From a virus: a stretch of 57,915 nt of DNA. Made by a program: the position numbers and the translations under genes. The notes beneath the pieces are model-generated. The model searched no databases. It had not been told where the DNA came from and was given only the letters and a program-made list of their open reading frames with translations. The stretch's first letter is position 1. Each line of letters begins with the position of its first letter. Location: positions 1-57,915 of the IMG/VR virus record IMGVR_UViG_3300023296_000219. One strand, 5' to 3'. This document shows positions 1-10,500 of this stretch, piece by piece.

Positions 1-37
1 GACCTTGGTCGTATTCTGTGCTATAATAACAAATCCC

Positions 38-895
38 CTATCCATTCATAATCCCCACAAACAAGTCTTTGTTCATGACATGAAAGTCCATGTCATTGAT
101 TGTCATCCATTCTTTTCTAACTTTGCTGTTCTTCCAGTTATCGAACAACACCGTAAATTCTGCATTATAAGCAATTACTTCCTGGTCGAGTATCTTGCAG
201 TCAGGATAGCCTGGGTAAATACTTGTGTTCTTTCCTACATGTACAAGATTCCATGGTATGTAATCACTCGCTACTTCTGAATGTCCATTCACGATCTTAA
301 CTGCTAGAGTTAATGCATAGTCGTTGCGATATACGCCACCGACAAAACTGTGTATGTTTGCATAGTGATCGTAGTTATTTTGTACCATCTCCAATGCTTC
401 AAATATTTGTTTAGCACGGTGTGATTTCTTAAACATCATCACAGTTGCCCATAATGTGTTATAACTATACGAACTTAATGTTTCTTGTGCGGCGCCGCTG
501 TACATTAAAAATTCTGTGCTGTTGTGACAACAAAACGAATCAGACATATCGAATGTCTTTAAGAGTCTGTCTGAATTGATTACATAATCAACATCAAGTA
601 CAAGCGTTTCCTCATAGGGACTACTTTCATATGCTTGGTATCTACCTTTGTTGATCCATACTTGATTATCTTTGATGTTATCTTTATCTGGTGTAACACA
701 AATAGTCTTGTCAAAGACAGATGCGTCTATTGTGTTTAATGATTCTTCGTCGGTAATCAAAGTCGTTGGTAATGATAAAAAGAAATTGATTCTTTTTGCC
801 GCATAGACGGCCATTTCAGCATAATTATATTTGCTAGAATTAAATGCAAATAAGACTGCACCTTGGCTTACCGTTTGTTTTCTAATTGTTTCCAT
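38..895 (-). CDS. Glycosyltransferase-like protein (GT-A type, putative)
   Basis: 285 residues, last gene of the minus-strand operon inside the window. The N-terminal part reads like a GT-A nucleotide-sugar glycosyltransferase: an opening strand (GAVLFAFNSSKYNYAEMAVY, residues 12-31), then LVLDVDYVINSD around residues 98-109 containing a DVD triplet, the usual metal/nucleotide-sugar DxD motif. The family would transfer a sugar from a nucleotide donor to an acceptor. The acceptor is unknown; phage DNA, a virion protein or a host surface are all possible. No signal peptide or membrane segment is seen. The start lies 28 bases inside the upstream gene (868-1179), so translation is probably coupled. 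The name rests on the DxD context only; the fold is likely, the activity is not shown. Confidence 0.55.
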   Translation of the reverse strand: METIRKQTVSQGAVLFAFNSSKYNYAEMAVYAAKRINFFLSLPTTLITDEESLNTIDASVFDKTICVTPDKDNIKDNQVWINKGRYQAYESSPYEETLVLDVDYVINSDRLLKTFDMSDSFCCHNSTEFLMYSGAAQETLSSYSYNTLWATVMMFKKSHRAKQIFEALEMVQNNYDHYANIHSFVGGVYRNDYALTLAVKIVNGHSEVASDYIPWNLVHVGKNTSIYPGYPDCKILDQEVIAYNAEFTVLFDNWKNSKVRKEWMTINDMDFHVMNKDLFVGIMNG

Positions 896-1179
896 TCAGC
901 ATTCCATTCAGTCATAACATTATTATATAAGGTCGTTAAAGATTCTAAGAGAGAAGCAATTTCTACTTCCACTGGATTATCAAAAGTGTCAATTAGAACT
1001 GTCGTGTCCTGAAAGTGATTAAAGGCATGCAATAAGGCAATGGTGTGAGCATCTGCTTTCCACAATCCACCTTGTTCGGCAATGATGAGTTTGCTGTTAT
1101 ATTTTTCTTTTAAGTAAGCCTTAGCAGAGTTGTGACTAAACCGTGCTTTGGCATCCTTGATTAATGTTTTTGTATCCAT
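868..1179 (-). CDS. Conserved-looking small protein of unknown function
   Basis: 103 residues, not recognised as a named family. It is soluble, with an N-terminal amphipathic segment rich in Lys and Ala (DTKTLIKDAKARFSHNSAKAYLKEKY) and a central stretch ending in LLHAFNHF. No membrane segment or metal motif is visible. A late-type box (complement 1201-1208) lies upstream, and a GGGAG ribosome-binding sequence stands about 12 bases before the ATG. The gene overlaps the following glycosyltransferase-like gene by 28 bases, so the two may act together. This pair has its own promoter at the end of the long tail operon and so may be expressed more strongly than the read-through from upstream would allow. 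Confidence 0.7.
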   Translation of the reverse strand: MDTKTLIKDAKARFSHNSAKAYLKEKYNSKLIIAEQGGLWKADAHTIALLHAFNHFQDTTVLIDTFDNPVEVEIASLLESLTTLYNNVMTEWNAEWKQLENKR

Positions 1180-1200
1180 ATATAATCTATACTCCCACGA

Positions 1201-1208
1201 GTATTTAG
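1201..1208 (-). promoter_or_regulatory. Late-type promoter box CTAAATAC
   Basis: The minus strand reads CTAAATAC, followed by TCGTGG. By T4 spacing the transcript would start near 1196, leaving a leader of about 17 bases that contains GGGAG before the ATG at 1179. It lies in the 75-base gap between two genes, not inside coding sequence. Confidence 0.6.
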
Positions 1209-1254
1209 ACGATTATATAGGGGTAAAAATAAAAGATTGACTGGGTGTTCTTAA

Positions 1255-1494
1255 TTACCAGTCTTTTTTGCCGCCGGATAGTTCATTTCTTTTGTAACCG
1301 GCAAGATATGCCTTAATTTCAGCTTCTTTCATTTGAGGTGGTACAATTCTTGGGTCATTCCCAGTACCATTTGGATAGTAATGAGGTTGTTCACCTCTGT
1401 CATACCATGAATCTGCTCCTCCTCTGTCGAATGGAGAACCATGCCAATTTGGATAATGTATGCCTTCGAATTCTTCTGTCTCTTGTACTGCCAT
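1255..1494 (-). CDS. Small conserved Tyr/His/Pro-rich protein
   Basis: 79 residues. It contains the pattern GSPFDRGGADSWYDRG followed by PHYYPNGT, and ends with EAEIKAYLAGYKRNE. This pattern (F/WDRG-ADS-Y, then PHYYP-G, then an acidic helix) is a small domain I know from many hypothetical phage and bacterial proteins; no biochemical role is established that I can cite. The start is supported by AAGGAGAAC seven to eight bases before the ATG. It sits between a virion protein gene and the small-protein/glycosyltransferase pair. Function unknown. Confidence 0.75.
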   Translation of the reverse strand: MAVQETEEFEGIHYPNWHGSPFDRGGADSWYDRGEQPHYYPNGTGNDPRIVPPQMKEAEIKAYLAGYKRNELSGGKKDW

Positions 1495-1505
1495 TTTCGT
1501 TCTCC

Positions 1506-2459
1506 TTAAGTACCTGTCACTGAACTAGCTAACGTTGGTGTGCCCCATGACGCAGACAAGTTGGATGTTTCTGGTTTTTGCAAAGTCAATGTTACCGCAC
1601 TGCCACTACTTGCTACTAAATCATTAGGAATTTCGTCCCATACTGAGTAGATAGTGATCACTGAACCAGCATCTCCATTAGATCCTTGAGTACCGTTTGA
1701 CTTGGCAATATATCTAATGAATGAACTTAAGTAGGAAGCAGGTCCAGTTGATGCAAGTTGGGTAAACACAGTAGCGTTCCCAGTTGCCATTCCAAAATAT
1801 CCTTCATCTGCGGCTACTGTTGGTGCGTTTCCGCCGCCACCGACTTTAGTAATGCCGTTGTACGCAGTACCAGCAATAGTGACTGTACCTGAATTAGGGG
1901 CTGACTGTACCACTGTCCCAGTATTTGATGCTAGGTCAGAGAATAATAAATTAATACCAGAACCACCTGGATGTGAAGCAGTCATTTTGATCTGTCCACC
2001 TGCATTAAAGAAATACCTTGCCGCGTCACCAGATGCGAATGTAACTGTATGAGTAAACGTCAAACTATTCTGCCATGAGGTACCACGTGTTGCAGTAGAT
2101 GTGCTAGTGCTTCCAACAGATGCCGCGTCGCGTCTATTGGAATAGATAGTTGCTAAGTTAGTTGGTATAGCACTTAAGTATGTAACAGTTCCACCTGCAG
2201 TGGGTGCTGTTACCGAAGTGATAGATGATCCACTATGAGCGGCCGCTGATGCTGTGCTAGTCACTAGTGAATTCCATTGTCCAGTTGCTACAACCGTGCT
2301 ACCAACTGAAGTTTGTGATACAGCAGTTTGTCCATAACCAGCAGTTGTGCCGCCAATTGCCCAAACAGTGTTTAATGTGTTCGACGTAGTTGTAGGATTA
2401 CCACCTACGAGAGTGTTAAAATCTGTTGCGGAGATTAGTCCAAATTGTGCGTAACTCAT
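1506..2459 (-). CDS. Virion structural protein, Thr/Ser/Gly/Ala-rich (putative)
   Basis: 317 residues, strongly enriched in Thr, Ser, Gly and Ala with few charged residues, as in extracellular phage fibre or baseplate-attached proteins. The segment around residues 135-165 (FTHTVTFASGDAARYFFNAG followed by GQIKMTASHPGG) is a pattern seen in hypothetical virion proteins of marine phages. No protease, lectin or hydrolase motif is visible. It follows the 405-residue fibre-like protein by 14 bases and is probably co-translated; AGGA precedes the start. Being late in the tail operon, it may be a tail-fibre or baseplate appendage. The structural role is an inference from composition and position. 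Confidence 0.65.
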   Translation of the reverse strand: MSYAQFGLISATDFNTLVGGNPTTTSNTLNTVWAIGGTTAGYGQTAVSQTSVGSTVVATGQWNSLVTSTASAAAHSGSSITSVTAPTAGGTVTYLSAIPTNLATIYSNRRDAASVGSTSTSTATRGTSWQNSLTFTHTVTFASGDAARYFFNAGGQIKMTASHPGGSGINLLFSDLASNTGTVVQSAPNSGTVTIAGTAYNGITKVGGGGNAPTVAADEGYFGMATGNATVFTQLASTGPASYLSSFIRYIAKSNGTQGSNGDAGSVITIYSVWDEIPNDLVASSGSAVTLTLQKPETSNLSASWGTPTLASSVTGT

Positions 2460-2473
2460 GTCTTAAATTCCTG

Positions 2474-3691
2474 TTATTTAATTGTAACAATGGCTTCTAC
2501 GTCACCAATGCTTTCTGTTGTTTTGTCTGCTAAAGAGCGACCAATAACATTAAATGCTGTTGCTTCTCCTTCAGATGCGGCCCTTGCATAACCCGCCCCT
2601 GCACTGACTAATCGTTGTCCTTTTCTTATTACGCCGATAGCCTTAACACGTACCCGACCGGTCATCGCAACGGCTGGGTGAGTATTGTTATCGCCTGCTC
2701 CGTTGTTCATCAAGAACGCCATGTTATCAGAAATAACTCCAAATACATCGTCACTTAATTCATATTTTACCGCAGTAATTTCATACTCACCGCCTAATTC
2801 AACAACTGTTCCAGGAGTATAGACATCATCTGCTGAGAATCGTTCCGCCAAATCCGCATATGTTGCAGTGAGTCGTGATCCAGATGACAATGACCAATTA
2901 CCGGTCAATGTTCCTGCTGTTGTGTTAGCACCTGTTGTTACCGTAGTTGCTTGCGTTTGTACTGTTAATATGTTACCATTGTATGTTGGTAGATATGCCG
3001 CTACGTTAGAGTTGGCGTAAGTACCTGCGAACGAGATTGGATCTCCGTTTGCATACATGTATTTGTCTGTTCTGATACCATATAAGTTACCAGAGTTGTT
3101 AATATAAACACCACCTGTATTGAGTAGCAATGCTGAAGCGTTTGTGCCAGTATTTCCTGACATTGTCCATACGCCTGTCATTGTACCAGGTGTTGTTACG
3201 CTACCTGTTGTTAACGCAGTAGTAGTTAATGTGCCGATGGTGCTTTGTGTAATGTTTGCTGTCGCAATATTTGCATTAGCAGTTACAGTTAAGTATCCTG
3301 ATGTGAATGCATTGGCAACTACTTCATTAGTTGCTGTAAAATTGTTTGCTGATGCGTTTCCAGTAATAGTGACTGCACCGAATGTAGTGTTTCCACCAGA
3401 ACTGGTTGAAGTCAATGATAACCATGCTAATGCATTCGATTCACCGTCTGTCGGGCATACTTTTAGAGTAGATGCACCAGTATCATACCATATTTGACCT
3501 CTGAGAGGGTTTGTTGGTGGTGTACTAAATGCAAAATTTTCAATTACATGTACAAAGTTTGTATCTAATGATTGACCGTAGCCAGCATAGTTTCGACCCG
3601 GCAGGCCTAGCGAGGTACTTGTTGTGTTAATCGTACCGTCAGCAATGGTCGTTAGGACTGTTCCATCACTTTTTACAATTGTATATGCCAT
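2474..3691 (-). CDS. Fibre-like virion protein with C-terminal YADLAE domain
   Basis: 405 residues in three parts. Residues 1-90 hold a conserved head (KNYAGYGQ-type segment, here RNYAGYGQSLDTNFVHVIENF, then NPLRGQIWYDT) that I associate with marine phage virion proteins. Residues 95-275 are repetitive beta-rich sequence (ITGN, TTAGTLTGNWSLSSG), as in trimeric fibre shafts. From about residue 280, TATYADLAERFSAD begins a C-terminal domain ending in IVTIK; this type of domain caps several phage fibre proteins and may help trimerisation. A late-type box (complement 3715-3722) and a CGGAGAT ribosome-binding site precede it. Probably part of the tail-fibre set; the receptor is unknown. Confidence 0.7.
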   Translation of the reverse strand: MAYTIVKSDGTVLTTIADGTINTTSTSLGLPGRNYAGYGQSLDTNFVHVIENFAFSTPPTNPLRGQIWYDTGASTLKVCPTDGESNALAWLSLTSTSSGGNTTFGAVTITGNASANNFTATNEVVANAFTSGYLTVTANANIATANITQSTIGTLTTTALTTGSVTTPGTMTGVWTMSGNTGTNASALLLNTGGVYINNSGNLYGIRTDKYMYANGDPISFAGTYANSNVAAYLPTYNGNILTVQTQATTVTTGANTTAGTLTGNWSLSSGSRLTATYADLAERFSADDVYTPGTVVELGGEYEITAVKYELSDDVFGVISDNMAFLMNNGAGDNNTHPAVAMTGRVRVKAIGVIRKGQRLVSAGAGYARAASEGEATAFNVIGRSLADKTTESIGDVEAIVTIK

Positions 3692-3714
3692 TTTCTAATT
3701 ATCTCCGTTATTAT

Positions 3715-3722
3715 TATTTATC
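3715..3722 (-). promoter_or_regulatory. Late-type promoter box GATAAATA
   Basis: On the minus strand GATAAATA is followed by an 18-base predicted leader with CGGAGAT and then ATG at 3691. It is in the 31-base gap between genes. Confidence 0.6.
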
Positions 3723-4343
3723 TTAAATGGTAACTAAGTTAGTTAGAGCCTGTATTCTAACTGTATAATCTATTTGTATTTGTCTGTTCAAAGCTTTTTG
3801 TACTGGATGAAAAATAACATGGGTGAGCAATCTTGTAATCACGTTGCCATTTGCATCAGTACCATAGTTTGCCAGTAGACCCAACTCATCGAATATGTAG
3901 CTAGAATCTGTTTGAGTACTGTTATCAAATGCCGCCTGGCCGGCAGGCTCGCCGTAATCTAAAAGACATTGTACCAATATATCTGTGTACACTCTACCAG
4001 TCGTGTGAAAAACAGTCATTTTATTTCTTGTTGGGTCCAAGTTGAAAACACTAGTGTCATCAACGATTTTTGCGTATGTTTGATTATATAAGGCCGCGTT
4101 TTGACCTGTAGAGTTGGGTGGTAGATAGGTAATTACACCAGTTTCATCAACAGATGCTCCACCGTTACCGAAAGCCATTTGATATATCTCACCGTAACCT
4201 CTACTAGATAATGTATCAGCTATTGCTTCAGACATATTCTCATAGTTAATAGCATTATGTGTTTCTTGCAATACTTCGCCGGTGTTATAGTCTCTGATAG
4301 TCAGAAATCCTTCCATTTTTAATATTGTTTGGTCAGCCGACAT
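3723..4343 (-). CDS. Virion structural protein of unknown role
   Basis: 206 residues; not assigned to a T4 gene. It starts MSADQTILKMEGFLTIRDYNTGEVLQETHN, a strand-rich opening, and has the segment SEAIADTLSSRGYGEIYQMAFGNGG around residues 37-61. The end (HVIFHPVQKALNRQIQIDYTVRIQ) is again beta-rich. This layout is typical of conserved hypothetical virion proteins of T4-like marine phages. Its ATG overlaps the stop of the upstream 49-residue gene (TAATG), and AGGAGAT in that gene provides the ribosome-binding site, so the two are coupled. Likely a baseplate or tail-fibre connector, by context only. Confidence 0.7.
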   Translation of the reverse strand: MSADQTILKMEGFLTIRDYNTGEVLQETHNAINYENMSEAIADTLSSRGYGEIYQMAFGNGGASVDETGVITYLPPNSTGQNAALYNQTYAKIVDDTSVFNLDPTRNKMTVFHTTGRVYTDILVQCLLDYGEPAGQAAFDNSTQTDSSYIFDELGLLANYGTDANGNVITRLLTHVIFHPVQKALNRQIQIDYTVRIQALTNLVTI

Positions 4344-4492
4344 TAACTATCTCCTCTTACTTGCACTAATACTTCTTTGGTATTAGGATCAGTAATTTTA
4401 ATGCTGGACGAAAAATAAAAGCCACCTATTTCGTTAGGTTTACTGTTGTCTTCCGTAGGTTTCTTGTTGGTTTCTGATTTATTATCATTCAT
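4343..4492 (-). CDS. Small conserved virion-type protein, 49 residues
   Basis: A short gene between the giant protein and the 206-residue protein. Translation gives 49 residues: a polar Asn/Lys/Glu-rich N-terminus, then GGFYFSSSIKITDPNTKEVL near the end. The (I)KI-DPNT-EV pattern is one I know from small proteins of cyanophage-like genomes next to baseplate genes. The stop TAA overlaps the next start (TAATG). Two in-frame starts exist: 4507, abutting the giant gene's stop, and 4492. I prefer 4492 because a late box GATAAATA ends exactly five bases before it. The AAAGAG before this ATG touches it directly and is too close to act as a normal ribosome-binding site. The role is unknown; a small baseplate part is possible. 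Confidence 0.65.
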   Translation of the reverse strand: MNDNKSETNKKPTEDNSKPNEIGGFYFSSSIKITDPNTKEVLVQVRGDS

Positions 4493-4497
4493 CTCTT

Positions 4498-4505
4498 TAT
4501 TTATC
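4498..4505 (-). promoter_or_regulatory. Late-type promoter box GATAAATA, five bases before ATG
   Basis: The minus strand reads GATAAATA-AAGAG-ATG. By T4 spacing the A of the start codon would be transcript position +1. The box lies in the junction after the giant gene and would give the downstream small genes their own late transcript. Confidence 0.5.
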
Positions 4506-4507
4506 AT

Positions 4508-7500
4508 TTAAGTAATGTCAGTCTGTAGAAATTGTGCAGATACCGTATTGCTGATCTGCAATGGATCTCCTTGAATAGTATTAAATTCATAGGAGTTCCA
4601 TGTCTGATTATAATATACACTAGATAGCTTGTTTGCTGACAATAAACTAAACACCTCTGTGTATTTTGGTATTACCGTTTGCATTGCTGTTCCATTTGCA
4701 CCTCTTTGTAAGCCACCGACAGAGTTGTTATCAAAATCTACACTAGCAAAGTTAATTTGCTCTCCATTGATGTACATTGTGGCACCTTCTATCGATGTAA
4801 TAGTCAACGAATCATTTACAGAGATATACGCTCCATCCGTGATCTTAAGGATCGGAGCTAAATTCTCGATTTCAACGCTGTACGTAGAAGAACTCAGGGT
4901 TACTCCAGTAGTAGTATTTAGAACAACAACGCTACTCAAAATAGTTTTCTCGGACGTTAAACCGATAGAGTAAATGCTATCAACCGGTGTTGGAGCTAAT
5001 ACATTTTGTATTATGCTGTTTGTTACTCTGGTCACATCTCCTACGAAGACATTTTGTGCTAGTACCTCAATCGACGCTGATAACCAAGTGCGTGTTTGTA
5101 CATTCGCTCTGTAAATTGATGCTTCCTGTGATGCGTTTACCAAGTTTAAGTAGATTTCTTCATTTGGAGTTGAATATGGAATCATGTTTGTCATGATAAC
5201 AACATCTCCAGGTGCAATATCAGTTAACAGACTCACTTCGTTGTCTGAACTAATTTTTAGTTTATTATTTGGCAAACGATAACCATTTACAGTGACCCAA
5301 AGCCTATCAACATTTGTTTGTTCCCACTGCGTCACATTCATTGTGCCAGTTTCATTTGTCAATGTTATTGTGGTCGTTGCTGATCTGGTCGCTCCAACAG
5401 AAAAGTCCACGCCGTTAACATCAATTGATTTTACATAATACGTTGTGCCCTGAATTAATCCACCTAAAACAGTCGCTCCTGCTTGCTGTCCTTGCTGAGT
5501 GAAGATCACCGGAGTATTCACTACCAAGTCCGCAGTTGAAGCAACTGTAATCAAATCATTAGTAACAGATGTTTCACTTGCTACAGTGGTAGTTAAGAAG
5601 AATGTCCCTTGTCTCCAAACATAGCCACCGCTTACGTATGTACTAATGCCAGTAACTGGGTAATTTACAGCATCGAGTCCAGGATTGTAAACTTGTGTGT
5701 AGATATCAAATCTAGTTGCATCTATTATTTTAACATAATAACTGTTGCCGTTCAGTCCCACAGATCCCAATGTACCATCAATTGTGCATAAGATGTCGTT
5801 TGCTAATGCATGTGGTATGCCTGTTGTAATTCGTGTTGTTGGAGATCCACCAACTTCTACTAGCATATTGCCCGAGCCGGGTGCTAATACAACTTGTGTG
5901 CCACCTGAGTCTTTAATAGTCGCAGTGGTTCCATCTAAGCTCACTGTATCAACAAAGTATATTGTACCTTGTTCCAAGTTACCAAAGTTAGTTCCTGTGA
6001 AGAAGATAGTCTGATCCACAACAAAGCCTACCGTACTAGTGAATGTTATGACGTTAGTAGTTACCGCTGTAGCAGTAGCATTTGTATTAGCTAATGGCGC
6101 GCTGACAGCAGTGTCTATATTGCTAATGTTAGCGACTGTGATAGCGTTTGAAGTACCGACCATTGATCCCGAATCAGTAGTCACAGTGACTTGGATTCCA
6201 CCAATTGACAGCGATACAGTAAATGTAGTTGCATCAATAATTTCTAATATGTAATACGTGATGCCTGCGGTAATTCCGCCAATGGTTGGATTACTAAACA
6301 CAATCGGCTCATCTACTGTTAATACGGAAGTGTCTGTACATGTTAAGGTGTCAAGTAATTCATCGTATGTAACAGTTATAGTAGCTGTACCTGTTCCTGT
6401 TCCAATACCTATACCAGTTGCGACAAAGACTGTCCCTGGATTACTATCTGCGGCACCAATGAGTGTAAAGTCAGTTGTACCTGTACTTACAATTATATAA
6501 GTAACACCTATATTAAAATCTCCAGCTACTGTAGTAGACGTTGCCGTACCTGTACCAGCGCCAATGCCAGTTGCCTCAAAGACTGTCCCTGGTGTGCTAT
6601 TTGCGGCTCCAATTAATGTGAAGTCTGTTGTACCTGTACTTACAATTGTATAAGTTACGCCTGCAACAAAGTTTCCTGCAGTTGAGGATAGGTCACCTTG
6701 ATTGTATGCTTGCAAAGTGGCTCTTGCCGTGCCTGTACCTGTACCTGCGCCAGTTGCCTCAAAGACTGTCCCTGGTGTGCTATTTGCGGCTCCAATTAAT
6801 GTGAAGTCTGTTGTACCTGTACTTACAATTGTATACTCAGTGCCTATATTAAAATCTCCAGCGAGTGTGGCCACACCTTGATCAAATGTACCTTCTGTGT
6901 GCGTGGTAGCAGTAACAGTTATTGTTGTGAATGCACTGCCTGCGATGCCCGAGATGCCATACTGAGATGTTAGATACTGTCTCATAGTATCATTGTAGGT
7001 TAGTACCGAAATACTTGCTCCAATAGCTGGAGGGGAGTTAAACAATATTGTGTTTAGGCCCGAGCTGATCGTGTACTGGGATCTAGTTTGTCTTAAGCCA
7101 GCAACTTCAACAATTGCATTCGTAATGTTGTTATCTCCAACATAGTTAGTTAACGCAAATGATGCACTTGAACCATTACCTGTAAATTCTTGTATTTCAG
7201 GAACTGAGTATCCGTATTGTGTTGCCGTAGCTGACTCACCGAACAATGAATACACGATGTAGTCGGTCTCGTTTGTATACGAATTAGGAGGACCGAAGAC
7301 AAGTTTTGCTTGTATACCATTTGGTTGTTGTGCTATAGCATAATCATTTGATACGTAAGCTGATACACCTGATGCGTCTATAAGTGTTGCTTCAGGGCCG
7401 CCTATAGTTTCAGAAATTGTAAATTCATCACCGTCAATGATAGCTTTAACATAATATTCTGTGTTCGGTGTAACATCTCCAAACATTGTCGCGGCAAAGT

Positions 7501-10500
7501 AGATTCTGCTACCTACAACCAAGCCAACAGTTGTACCTGTCGTGATTGCATTGTTACTTGCCTTAGTTCTACTGACTGAGTTAGTTCTACCAAGTACAAG
7601 TTTGTTACCGTTATGATAAACGATTGGATCAGTCCAGACAGTACCAGTACCAGTGTCAATATTAACTATCATTGAACCTGTTGCATCGACTAATATAAAT
7701 GTTGGACCAGCCTGTCCACTAACGATTGATTCTGATATAGTAATAGAACTGGTCGCAGTTGAAATTGATTTAACATAATAAGTGGTATCACCAACAATAT
7801 TTCCAAATACAACTCCTTGGAATGATATATCATCATTTATCGTGAAGTCAGTAACACTATCACACACTATTATATCACCGTCTGCTACGGTCTGTGTCGC
7901 TAGTGTTTCGATTGCATGTGAGCCTGTTCTTATAAGACCTGAACCTTGAAAGAAAGTTGAACTGTAATTACAGTTTACATAGATGTCATCAAATCCAGTT
8001 TCATCAACTGTTCTGATAGCGTCAGTGTCAGTTGATCCCTTGACCAGTTGATTACCATTGCCTACTTCATAAACATCAATACGCAAGGTTTGCATCGGCA
8101 AGAATGTCAGCGCAGTGTCTAGTGTTATTACTTTAGTCAACCAGTTAATAGTGTAATTGCTTTTTGCCAGGGTTGTTCCTAGTCCAGTAGTAGCATCGAT
8201 TATTTGCAGACTAAGATTTATTGGATATTGAACCATTTGATCGAAACTATAATCAACTTGGAATTCAGTTGTTGGTCCCATTATATTAGATACTACATTG
8301 TATCCTACGTGAGAGTATTCTGTAACGTCCCAAACTGTTCCAGGACGTGAAGCAACTGTCATTGTGAGATTATCTTTGATTAATCCAGGAACTAATTCTT
8401 CTGGACCGTAGCCGTATGAGAAATCTGCGCCCTTGACATCATAGATAGGTTCTGCTACAGTAAAGACACTGGTTGATATCCAGGTTACACCAGCATCAGT
8501 TGATTGTATGATTGTGTTATCATCACCAACTACAATAAATGCGTCAGTATCTGAATTATAGTTAATTCCGTTTAAGTCACTAGTTGTACCTGATGTTTGA
8601 GTTGTCCAAATCAATCCATCAGCCGATGTTTGTATTCGGCCGTTGTCTCCAACTGTCATCCAAATGCTATCAGCATAGATAACATCTCTTAATGTTTGAG
8701 CAGTAGAATCATACAGAGACATTCTGCACTGTAAAGGTATCACATCATCTATCAATGTGATTTGAGTTGACAATCCTACATTTGAGTATATCTCAACTTG
8801 AGTACTGCTTATTACTTTTACATAATACACTACGCCAGCAGTCAAAGAACTGAATGAATCCGAAAATACTATTTGGTCACTGTTCAGAAAACCTGCTGTG
8901 CTTGTAGAGTTGATTTGATCTGTCACTGAGTTAACAGAGACAACGCTAACCTCATTGACGCCTGTCCAAGATCCACCGTTGTTGGTTTGATAGACTACGT
9001 TATTTTCACCAACGACTAAGGCAATCGTTCCATCACTATCAACAGCGTTGAATCCGTTTGGAGTTAATGATGGGCCATCCTGCCAGAATTCACCAGTTGC
9101 TTCGTAACTGTAAACAATAATATTTGTGTCTATAAGTTCAGTCAGGCCGGTTGAATAATCCTTTTTCTTTCCCTTACCTACTGCAATGAATCCAGCAAAG
9201 CCACTCGTGTCAACTGATTGTACTCCGTATAGAGTAACTGCTAATTCAGTGTCATATGTTTTGCGTGAAAGCCAAGCATAACTATCATCGCTTTGTACGA
9301 TTTCATCACCAACTGCAACAAAATAATTATTTCTATATGCTACACTGTTTAATTGTACAGCGGGTATAGTTAATGCTGATGAGTTAGTTGTCCATATTAT
9401 GCCGTCACTGCTTCTATATATTGGTGTCGCTGTGTTTGTAGAAGACATGACATAAATGCCGGCGCCCAGTACAATATCAGTTATACCAACAACAGAACTG
9501 GCGATTTGTTTAATTGTCCAATTAGTACCTGCACCTGATGTTAGCAGTCCTGAGTAAGTGCTTAAATTAGACGATGCGAGATAATTCGTGCCGTCCCAAA
9601 GTACAGATGTAATTGAAACACCTGTTGGATAGAAGTCTTGGCCTTTTAATTCTGTATCTATGCTGTATTGATCTTCAGGTGCAAATGCATTACCTAAGTA
9701 AACCGCATTTGGATACGTCACGCCACTAAACAATTGAGTAAGGTCAAGGCCAGGCATGTTAACAGTCGGTCGATAATATCCTTCTACTCTATCCAGTGCA
9801 TTTAGGACACGATCATCTGATCGCAGTTCTTCCCATTTACCAATAACGAATTCGGTGTCATTGTTTGAGATAGTGCATCTGTAAACTCTGTTTAGGTATT
9901 TTACAATTGACTGATTGAAGTAGAAAGGTTCTGGTAAGAACGCATAGCTACCTGCTTTGGCAATAGTTAACCCAGTCACTGGTGTCACTGATGAGACTGC
10001 GACATTAATAACACTTCCACCTGGGTCTAATGATATTTGAATAGTATCATCAGCCGTATCTATTGTTTTAATATAATATGAAGTCGATGTAGTCGAGGCA
10101 AAGTATGGGTTACCACCACCGTCCACTGGGATAGTTCCCATGAATACTATTTCATCATTGACTGTAAATCCAGAAATGTCTGTCAGTTCTATCTTGTTTG
10201 ATGGTTCAAATGTTTCTACTACATCTGTGGATGTAAATCCTACAAAGTCAAATCCAATACCACTAACTGGAACAGTCATTCTTGCATCTGAGTAAACTTC
10301 AAGTTGGTTCGCAGTAGTGATCTTTAAGAAATACTTAGTAACTTTGTCTGCTGGGTCTCCGGCAACAATTAGACTTGTAATTGCACCAGTTGAACTAACA
10401 GTGTTGACTTCTAAAGTAGCATCATTCGCAGGAGTTGTTCCGCCTATTTCTGCACCTGATATTGTGATCTTGTTAGTAATTGCATAGCCTACGCCAGCAT

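Noticed and set aside
1506-2459. Naming the 317-residue protein a specific T4 fibre gene
   Set aside because: Composition and position suggest a virion protein, but no domain ties it to a particular T4 product.
2474-2481. TTAAATAA box before the gene at 1506-2459
   Set aside because: It is the end of the upstream coding sequence (Ile-Lys-stop) and is probably coincidental.
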